The position numbers were made by a program, and so were the translations under genes. Under the pieces are notes generated by a model that had not been told where the DNA came from, did no database searches, and worked only from the letters and a program-made list of their open reading frames with translations. 8,120 nucleotides of DNA, taken from contig CALXQF010000049.1 of assembly GCA_944390505.1 (NCBI GenBank), positions 1 through 8,120 on the forward strand, read 5' to 3'. This stretch comes from an uncultured Clostridia bacterium (GTDB lineage Bacteria > Bacillota > Clostridia > TANB77 > CAG-508). Of this stretch, positions 1 through 5,063 are shown in pieces (position 1 is the stretch's first letter; each line of letters begins with the position of its first letter).

Positions 1-75
1 CGGAATCGAACCGGCACGGTTTATTCAACCGCAGGATTTTAAGTCCTGTGCGTCTGCCAGTTCCGCCACATCTGC
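1..75 (-). tRNA. tRNA-Leu (anticodon UAA), 3' end cut by window edge
   Basis: Read on the minus strand this is a class II tRNA that decodes UUA leucine codons. The 5' acceptor strand GCAGATG lies at 75-69, and a D-arm with the GGCAGACG core follows. The anticodon stem CAGGA/TCCTG (48-44 and 36-32) encloses the loop CTTAAAA, giving anticodon TAA at 41-39. A long variable arm (CGGTT/AACCG, 31-17) is diagnostic of Leu/Ser/Tyr-type tRNAs, and the T-arm GGTTCGATTCC follows. The last bases of the T-stem, the 3' acceptor strand and any encoded CCA lie before position 1. A sigma-A-like promoter sits directly upstream (103-131). The identity is confident; only the missing 3' end cannot be checked. Confidence 0.95.
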
Positions 76-102
76 ATGTATGTTTTGTAACTGACAAATC
101 TT

Positions 103-131
103 ATTTTACTACGTAAAAACGTGTCTGTCAA
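103..131 (-). promoter_or_regulatory. Sigma-A-type promoter of tRNA-Leu
   Basis: On the minus strand a perfect -35 hexamer TTGACA (131-126) is followed by a 17-base spacer and the -10 hexamer TAAAAT (108-103). The mature tRNA 5' end is at 75, so a transcript starting near 96 would carry a short leader of about 20 bases for RNase P to remove. The perfect -35 and ideal spacing suit a highly expressed stable RNA. Confidence 0.8.
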
Positions 132-203
132 GAGTTCTACACAAATTTTTATGAATTCTTTGTTTTCGTTTTATCCACCTTATGTCAAAATCCACTTTTT
201 CTA

Positions 204-1433
204 CTACCAGCTCAATTTTTTATATTTTTTCTTATAACTAAAATCTTTCGCGATCAAATACAATCTTCTTCTCAAATCTTTATCTTGTTTGTATTTTAAA
301 GGGTTTACCATTTTTTTCTGTTTTGCTAATTGTAATATTTCTCTTCTTAAAGGTTCACTTGTCACATATTTTTTAATCACACTTTTCGGTACAAAGCTTA
401 ATGCTATTTTTTCTTTCATTAATGTACAAGGCTTTTCTTTATGATAAATTAAATCATCAATTAAATATTGTACTAAATTATACCCACCAGCTGCTAAATA
501 GTAGCTACATCTTGCTTGTCTTGGATTGATTTCTAATACTTTATATTTTTTATCTCGATTATCATATTTTAAGTCAAATTCCGCAAATCCTTGATAACCA
601 ATTCTCTCCATAAACTTTTTTAATGGCTCTACAATTGTTTCATCATAACCATGTTCATTAAAGCCATTTACTAGCACTGTACAATTTCCAATTCCTCCTG
701 GGTTTCTTTCTTGTAATCCTATTTGTGCCAATGTCATTAATTGTACTTTTTTATCTTTACTACAATAAAATACGCTATCAAATAAAGCACAATCATCCCC
801 TGGTATGAATTCTTGAATGACTAAGTTACTTTGATAACCAGACTTTTCTATTTTCTCAATTACCTCTCCTAGTTCTTCTCTAGAATGAACTTTAAATACT
901 TTGAACATTCCTTCAAATTTATGCTGATGATATTCAATATTGTTTCCTGGCTTTATAATCAATGGATACATTAATTTTTGTATTTTTTCCTCATCCAATT
1001 TTATATTTTTTCCACATGGATAAATATATGTTTTTGGTATTTCAAATTCACAGTTTTCAAAAGTTTGATAAAAAGTATCTTTTACTAAAATTTGATTTAA
1101 AATTTCCAAAGTTGGATAATTATGAACATATTTTTTGTCTAATTTTGGTCCATTTTCTATAATCAATCTTACTAATTCATCACTTGTCCCAATTAATAAA
1201 ATAGTTTCTTCTTTTCTTTCCTTGGCATATTCATTTAATGTAGCAACAAATACATCTGCATTTTCAAAATCTGCTACTTCTTTAAAGTTAACAATTTGAC
1301 TATAAGAAACCACTCCTATGGCTCTTTTTGCAATTACGTTGACTTTTTCATGATATAACTCATGATAACATCTTGCCATATAATAAGCGTTAAAGTCACT
1401 TCCTAATATAAGTACATTAAAGTTTTCTTTCAT
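204..1433 (-). CDS. ATP-grasp carboxylate-amine ligase, D-aspartate-ligase-like
   Basis: A 409-residue protein of the ATP-grasp superfamily, expected to use ATP to activate a carboxylate as an acyl-phosphate and join it to an amine. The N-terminal domain opens with VLILGSDFNAYYMAR (residues 7-21), resembling the start of Enterococcus faecium Aslfm-type D-aspartate ligases. The ATP-grasp core shows PLIIKPG (157-163, likely ATP-binding Lys161), QEFIPGDD (207-214) and the metal-binding pair in FAEFDLKYD and LEINPRQARCSYY (283-312; Glu301 and Asn303 are likely Mg ligands). The tail after about residue 365 is very basic, and no signal peptide is seen, so it is probably cytoplasmic. The ATG at 1433 lies inside the end of the racemase gene, with GGAAGGTG ten bases upstream, which suggests translational coupling. 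The substrate is inferred, not shown: D-Asp or another D-amino acid onto a peptidoglycan stem peptide is plausible, and an unrelated amide product is possible. Confidence 0.8.
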   Translation of the reverse strand: MKENFNVLILGSDFNAYYMARCYHELYHEKVNVIAKRAIGVVSYSQIVNFKEVADFENADVFVATLNEYAKERKEETILLIGTSDELVRLIIENGPKLDKKYVHNYPTLEILNQILVKDTFYQTFENCEFEIPKTYIYPCGKNIKLDEEKIQKLMYPLIIKPGNNIEYHQHKFEGMFKVFKVHSREELGEVIEKIEKSGYQSNLVIQEFIPGDDCALFDSVFYCSKDKKVQLMTLAQIGLQERNPGGIGNCTVLVNGFNEHGYDETIVEPLKKFMERIGYQGFAEFDLKYDNRDKKYKVLEINPRQARCSYYLAAGGYNLVQYLIDDLIYHKEKPCTLMKEKIALSFVPKSVIKKYVTSEPLRREILQLAKQKKMVNPLKYKQDKDLRRRLYLIAKDFSYKKKYKKLSW

Positions 1434-2619
1434 CTATTTCTAACACCTTCCCCTCTTTTGTTAAAACTCTTGGTATCCAGTCATTTAGCATACAAGATCC
1501 CTCATATATACTTGTTCCAATATATCTTGCTACTTCTTGCATTGGTATTTCTTCTCCAATTAAAGTTACTTTATCTCCTTGGTGAACTGTTTGATCTACT
1601 TTTGCAATAACCATTCCCATATTAATTTCCCCGATTAAAGAATACCTTTTTCCATTAATGACAATATCTCTTCCTTTATTTTTTCTACTAAATCCATCAG
1701 CATATCCTATTGGAATAATAGCTACATACATATCTTCTTGCGCCTCATAAATTCTGCCATATCCTACAAAACTCCCCTTTTTAATTTGTTTTACTTGCAT
1801 TACTTCACTATATAAAGAAAAAGCAGTTTTTAGTGGAATATCAATATCTGTTATGGTTGGACTAATATGATGTTTTTGATGGTATCTTTTTCTTTTCCAT
1901 GCTCTTAATCGATTCAATAGATCTTTTGGTAATGGTTTTGGTGTTGTATTATATCCATATAAAATAATTCCTAGGCGAATCCCATTAGCAAAAGGAATCT
2001 TATCATGATTTAAAAGTGTTTGACTTCTGCCCAAATGAACAATTGGAATTTGAGATAAATCAATTTCTGAAGTTAGCTCTTGAAAGGTTCGATATTGATT
2101 ATCCCATGAAACATCATAAATTCCATCTGTTGCAAAATGAGTAAAAATTCCTTCTAATAATATATTTTCTTTATTTCTTAATCCCTCTACTACTTCTTTC
2201 ACTTGGTATTTATCATATAGTCCTAGTCTGCATAAGCCACTATCTATTTTAATATGCACTTTTAACAATTTAGAGATTGGCTGTTCCATTAATTTTTGAT
2301 AATATTCATAGTCATGAACAGTAATGGTAATGTCATTTTCAATACATATTTTCAAATATTGAATGCCAATTGGCTCTAAGCATAAAATCGGAACAGTCAC
2401 TCCATCTTTTCGTATACTGATTCCCTCTTCTAAAGATGCAACAGCTAAATAATTGATTCCACTCTCTACTAAATATTTTGCAGTTTTATCGCTATGTCCA
2501 TAAGCATTTCCCTTTACTACCCCAAAATAATATTCATATTCTGGATACCTTTTTAAAATTTCTGTTACATTATTTTGCAAATTTTCCACATTAATTTCAA
2601 TAAACGTATTTCGATACAT
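1417..2619 (-). CDS. alr: PLP-dependent alanine racemase-family enzyme
   Basis: A 400-residue fold-type III PLP enzyme that should interconvert L- and D-amino acids. The PLP-binding lysine is Lys36 in VVKGNAYGH (consensus VVKANAYGH). Other family landmarks are KIDSGLCRLG (124-133, substrate-side Arg131), GIRLGIILYGY (213-223, Arg215 facing the PLP ring), and the catalytic tyrosine Tyr287 in FVGYG, followed by IPIGYADGF. Three things are odd. The usual HxANS phosphate-site motif reads HLGRS (195-199). The usual CMD motif near the active site reads NMG (333-335), so the aspartate is a glycine. A basic insertion of roughly 20 residues (about 230-255) lies before the C-terminal barrel. Catalytic residues are intact, so it is probably active, but its substrate may not be alanine. 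The ATG at 2619 has AGAAGG six bases upstream. The overlapping downstream ligase suggests the D-amino acid is consumed by that enzyme. The symbol alr denotes the family only. Confidence 0.85.
   Translation of the reverse strand: MYRNTFIEINVENLQNNVTEILKRYPEYEYYFGVVKGNAYGHSDKTAKYLVESGINYLAVASLEEGISIRKDGVTVPILCLEPIGIQYLKICIENDITITVHDYEYYQKLMEQPISKLLKVHIKIDSGLCRLGLYDKYQVKEVVEGLRNKENILLEGIFTHFATDGIYDVSWDNQYRTFQELTSEIDLSQIPIVHLGRSQTLLNHDKIPFANGIRLGIILYGYNTTPKPLPKDLLNRLRAWKRKRYHQKHHISPTITDIDIPLKTAFSLYSEVMQVKQIKKGSFVGYGRIYEAQEDMYVAIIPIGYADGFSRKNKGRDIVINGKRYSLIGEINMGMVIAKVDQTVHQGDKVTLIGEEIPMQEVARYIGTSIYEGSCMLNDWIPRVLTKEGKVLEIDERKL
1444..1451 (-). promoter_or_regulatory. Internal ribosome binding site of the ATP-grasp ligase gene
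   Basis: GGAAGGTG on the minus strand lies inside the last codons of the racemase gene, ten bases before the ligase ATG at 1433. It supports that start even though it creates a 17-base overlap, and it implies that ribosomes finishing the racemase can reinitiate on the ligase. Confidence 0.6.
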
Positions 2620-2647
2620 ATTATACCTTCTTCTTTCATTTTTTCGT

Positions 2648-2676
2648 ATTATATCATACCATTATTCAATCTGCAA
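2648..2676 (-). promoter_or_regulatory. Promoter of the racemase-ligase operon
   Basis: On the minus strand a perfect -10 TATAAT (2653-2648) lies 17 bases downstream of a weaker -35 TTGCAG (2676-2671). The start codon is about 29 bases beyond the -10 and is preceded by AGAAGG (2631-2626). It is placed just after the HU terminator, so the racemase and ligase form their own transcription unit. Confidence 0.65.
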
Positions 2677-2680
2677 ATAA

Positions 2681-2712
2681 GAAAAAGAGATAAAGAAATT
2701 AATCTTTATCTC
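2681..2712 (-). terminator. Rho-independent terminator of the HU gene
   Basis: A perfect 10-bp inverted repeat, GAGATAAAGA at 2687-2696 and TCTTTATCTC at 2703-2712, has a six-base loop. In the minus-strand transcript the stem is followed directly by a U-rich run (CTTTTTCTT pattern, 2689-2681). It lies 36 bases beyond the HU stop codon. The stem is AT-rich, but its perfection and U-tract make it convincing. Confidence 0.8.
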
Positions 2713-2747
2713 ACATATGAATTCATATTATTTATATAAATTTCAAT

Positions 2748-3026
2748 TTATTTTTTGTTTACTAAATCTTTTAAAGCTTTTCCTGCTTTGAATACAGGTG
2801 CTTTAGATGCAGGGATTTTAATTTCTTCTTTTGTTTGTGGGTTTCTACCTTTTCTAGCTGCTCTTTTTCTTACTTCGAAAGATCCAAATCCAACTAATTG
2901 AACTTTATCTCCTTTTGCTAATGTTTCTGTAATAACACTAACGAATGCGTTTAATGCTGCTTCAGCATCTTTTTTTGTTTCCCCTGTTTTTGCTGCCATA
3001 GCTGCGATTAATTCTGATTTGTTCAT
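2748..3026 (-). CDS. hup: HU family nucleoid DNA-binding protein
   Basis: A 92-residue histone-like protein, the usual length for bacterial HU, which bends and compacts DNA as a dimer with little sequence specificity. Residues 1-45 form the helical dimerisation part. The HU/IHF signature GFGSFEVRKRAARKGRNPQT spans 46-65, and Pro63 in RNP is the residue known to intercalate at DNA kinks. The basic beta-arm continues to KIPASKAPVFKAGKALK (70-86). The ATG at 3026 is preceded by a near-perfect AGGAGGT (3041-3035) at eight bases, which fits high expression. A strong terminator follows. The clear family match and Firmicutes-type sequence make this the most secure protein call in the window. Confidence 0.97.
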   Translation of the reverse strand: MNKSELIAAMAAKTGETKKDAEAALNAFVSVITETLAKGDKVQLVGFGSFEVRKRAARKGRNPQTKEEIKIPASKAPVFKAGKALKDLVNKK

Positions 3027-3066
3027 TTAACATTACCTCCTATAAGATTTTTGTATAATGTAGACC

Positions 3067-3106
3067 GTTATATCTACTAATATCATTATTCGTCATTCTT
3101 TTTCAA
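3067..3106 (-). promoter_or_regulatory. Candidate promoter(s) of the HU gene
   Basis: Two overlapping sigma-A-like arrangements are visible on the minus strand. One has -35 TTGAAA (3106-3101), an 18-base spacer and -10 TATTAG (3082-3077). The other has -35 ATGACG (3096-3091), an 18-base spacer and -10 TATAAC (3072-3067). Each matches 9 of 12 consensus bases, so either or both may serve HU. No clear terminator for the upstream flippase gene was seen between 3107 and 3195, so read-through is also possible. Confidence 0.45.
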
Positions 3107-3195
3107 AATCCTTCTTTTTTTGATTGATTTTTTTCTTTGTAATCTAGCTTTCCCTAGGGTTTGATTATTTTATCATTCCGAAAGTGTTGATTTTA

Positions 3196-4857
3196 CTAGC
3201 TTTTCAAGTTTTGGTTCCTACGGATTCTGTTGAAAAATTCATATATTTTTTTTCCGAATGGAATCATATAAATCTCCTCTTTTGAGAAAATTTGTAAAAT
3301 AATTAACAAGATACAATAACATATAACAGACATACCTAATGTCAAAATAAGTGCTAAATCTTCTCCTAATTTTGGTATAGCAAATATATAAATTATCTTT
3401 GCAATAATTCCCATTATCACCACTGCTATCATCGGTTTTATAAAATATTTCTTTTTATCCAGTTTTAATATGATATTTTTTCTTAAAATATGAAACTCTA
3501 TAAAGACAGCTACTATATGGCACATAACAGTAGAAAAGGCTGCACCTGCTGTTCCTCCTAAGAAAAATACTTCTGGATTGATTGGTACTAGATATAAATT
3601 AAGTAGTAATTTTACAATTACTCCCACACCTAACGCTATTGCCGGAGCCAATATTTTTCCTAGTCCGTGCAAAGTACTACTAACAGTTTGCTCTAAAACA
3701 ATAAAAATAATTCCTAAAGAACTAATTTGATAAATAAAACTTCCTGAAGTGGCATTTGGAAATAATAATTCTAAAATTGGTTTTGCAAATAATACCATTC
3801 CTACCATACAGGGTAAACCAATGAGAATAGTAATTAATAAAGAAAATGAGATTCTTTTCCTTGCAGTTTCCATGTCTCCTTTTGCTTTTGCTGAAGAAAT
3901 TACTGGTAATAAAGCTGTTGCAAATGCCATATTAAAAGACATAGGAAGTGAAACTAAGGTATCTACTTTTCCGCTCAAAATTCCATATTGAATCTTAGCT
4001 TGTTCTTCTGACAAAAATTTTTTTAATCCTCTCACAACTGTGATAGAATCAACGTTTTTATTAATAGTACCCAGAATGGCTGTCATAGACATAGGAATAG
4101 ATACCGATAAAATTTGTTTAATTGTTTTTCTAACCCTGGTTGGTGTATAATTTACACTATTTTTGATTTCCCATGCTATTTCTTTTCTCATTGTATAATA
4201 ATAATGTGCTAAATAAAAAAAGCAAAGAAAAGTAGCAAGTGTAGTAGCTAAATTAGCTCCTGCCGCCATGATACTAGTATTAGTTCCTGATACAATTGCT
4301 ATCATCTCTACTAGTATTACAGATAAAGCTGTTTTAAAAAGTTGTTCTAAAGACTGTGCATTTGCAGTTACTTTTACACATTCTCTTCCATTGAAATATC
4401 CTTTAATCACACAAGAGATGGAAACTAAAAAAATAGATGGAGAAAGTGCAACCAAAGTCAATTCCGCTTCTGGTATTTGTAAAAATGAATTAGCAATATA
4501 ATTAGCTCCTAAAAATAAAATGGTACTGGAGCAAAATCCAATAAATCCAAAGGTAATAAAAGCAATTTTAAAAATTCTATGTGCTCCTTTGTGGTCTCCT
4601 ATTGCTACACGCTCTGAAACTAATTTTGCAATTGCACCTGGAATTCCCACAGAAGAAATTGTTAAAAATAGAGCATAAATTTGAAATCCACTACTATAAA
4701 TGGCATTTCCTTTGTCTCCAAACCCTTCTCTATTTGTTAAATATAATTTATAAACTAGTCCTAACATTTTAATAAATACTTGTGATATCATTAGGACCAA
4801 AACACTTTTCATAAATCCTTGTTTTTGCAATTTTCTCTTTTTCATCGAAAGTTCCAT
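3196..4857 (-). CDS. MurJ/SpoVB (YtgP)-type polysaccharide/lipid II flippase
   Basis: A 553-residue multi-pass membrane protein of the MOP exporter superfamily, with many hydrophobic segments spread from about residue 18 to 530. Family landmarks of SpoVB/YtgP proteins are GFQIYALFLTISSVGIP followed by AIAKLVSE (57-82), and IKGYFNGRE with SLEQLFK (151-175), matching the usual RGYFQG and EQ pattern. Related proteins move undecaprenyl-linked precursors such as lipid II across the membrane (YtgP is the Bacillus MurJ; SpoVB acts in spore cortex synthesis). Length is close to YtgP. The start is uncertain: AAAGGA directly abuts the ATG at 4857, which is too close, and is 12 bases from a second ATG at 4845 (giving MKKRKL), so the shorter form may be the true one. 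Motifs do not separate housekeeping MurJ from SpoVB or another glycolipid flippase. Confidence 0.88.
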   Translation of the reverse strand: MELSMKKRKLQKQGFMKSVLVLMISQVFIKMLGLVYKLYLTNREGFGDKGNAIYSSGFQIYALFLTISSVGIPGAIAKLVSERVAIGDHKGAHRIFKIAFITFGFIGFCSSTILFLGANYIANSFLQIPEAELTLVALSPSIFLVSISCVIKGYFNGRECVKVTANAQSLEQLFKTALSVILVEMIAIVSGTNTSIMAAGANLATTLATFLCFFYLAHYYYTMRKEIAWEIKNSVNYTPTRVRKTIKQILSVSIPMSMTAILGTINKNVDSITVVRGLKKFLSEEQAKIQYGILSGKVDTLVSLPMSFNMAFATALLPVISSAKAKGDMETARKRISFSLLITILIGLPCMVGMVLFAKPILELLFPNATSGSFIYQISSLGIIFIVLEQTVSSTLHGLGKILAPAIALGVGVIVKLLLNLYLVPINPEVFFLGGTAGAAFSTVMCHIVAVFIEFHILRKNIILKLDKKKYFIKPMIAVVIMGIIAKIIYIFAIPKLGEDLALILTLGMSVICYCILLIILQIFSKEEIYMIPFGKKIYEFFNRIRRNQNLKS

Positions 4858-4882
4858 TCCTTTCTCGCTCTGTTCAAAAGCA

Positions 4883-4911
4883 TATATAGGAATGAAAATA
4901 ATTTATTCTAA
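4883..4911 (-). promoter_or_regulatory. Candidate promoter of the flippase gene
   Basis: On the minus strand, -35 TTAGAA (4911-4906), a 17-base spacer and -10 TATATA (4888-4883) lie just upstream of the flippase start. The -35 is weak (3 of 6). An 8-bp AT-only inverted repeat (4897-4904 and 4911-4918) overlaps the -35 and could be a regulator site or chance in AT-rich DNA. Confidence 0.4.
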
Positions 4912-4975
4912 AATTATTCTCTCTTCGCTGTTTTATTAATTCATACTGTTTGTTTTCTAATTTTATTCCAAAAAA

Positions 4976-5015
4976 GCAAAATCTCTTGTTTTTTTGCAAA
5001 ATCTCTTGTTTTTTT
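4976..5015. repeat. Perfect 20-bp tandem duplication in the divergent promoter region
   Basis: Two identical, directly adjacent 20-base units occupy 4976-4995 and 4996-5015. Each begins GCAAAATCTC and ends TTG followed by seven Ts. The first unit with its left flank can also fold: CAAAAAAGCAA (4969-4979) pairs with TTGTTTTTTTG (4986-4996) around a six-base loop, with one G-T wobble. The second unit supplies the candidate -35 of the gene starting near 5064. Two copies only, so this is a local duplication and not an array. Confidence 0.9.
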
Positions 5016-5034
5016 CCGTATTTTATAGGATAAT
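5006..5034 (+). promoter_or_regulatory. Candidate promoter of the VirD4/TraG-like gene
   Basis: The -35 TTGTTT (5006-5011), inside the second copy of the 20-bp repeat, a 17-base spacer and the -10 GATAAT (5029-5034) point to a start near 5041 and a short leader. AGAAGG (5052-5057) follows as the ribosome binding site. The -10 is good and the -35 moderate. Confidence 0.5.
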
Positions 5035-5063
5035 AGATATGTATAGATTTCAGAAGGAAAGTG

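Noticed and set aside
962..1162. Plus-strand open frame inside the ligase gene
   Set aside because: It is antisense to a gene with clear ATP-grasp motifs and has the Phe/Leu-rich composition expected of a reverse-complement shadow. Similar frames at 3749-3991, 4268-4501, 4581-4772, 6589-6831 and 7106-7297 were rejected for the same reason.
3144..3204. Direct repeat CTAGCTTT at 3144-3151 and 3197-3204, and the CCCTAGGG palindrome between them
   Set aside because: They are short, lack a U-run or conserved spacing, and are plausible by chance, so they were not called a terminator or operator.
4976..5015. Possible CRISPR or iteron array
   Set aside because: There are only two directly abutting copies with no spacers, and no cas or replication gene is nearby.
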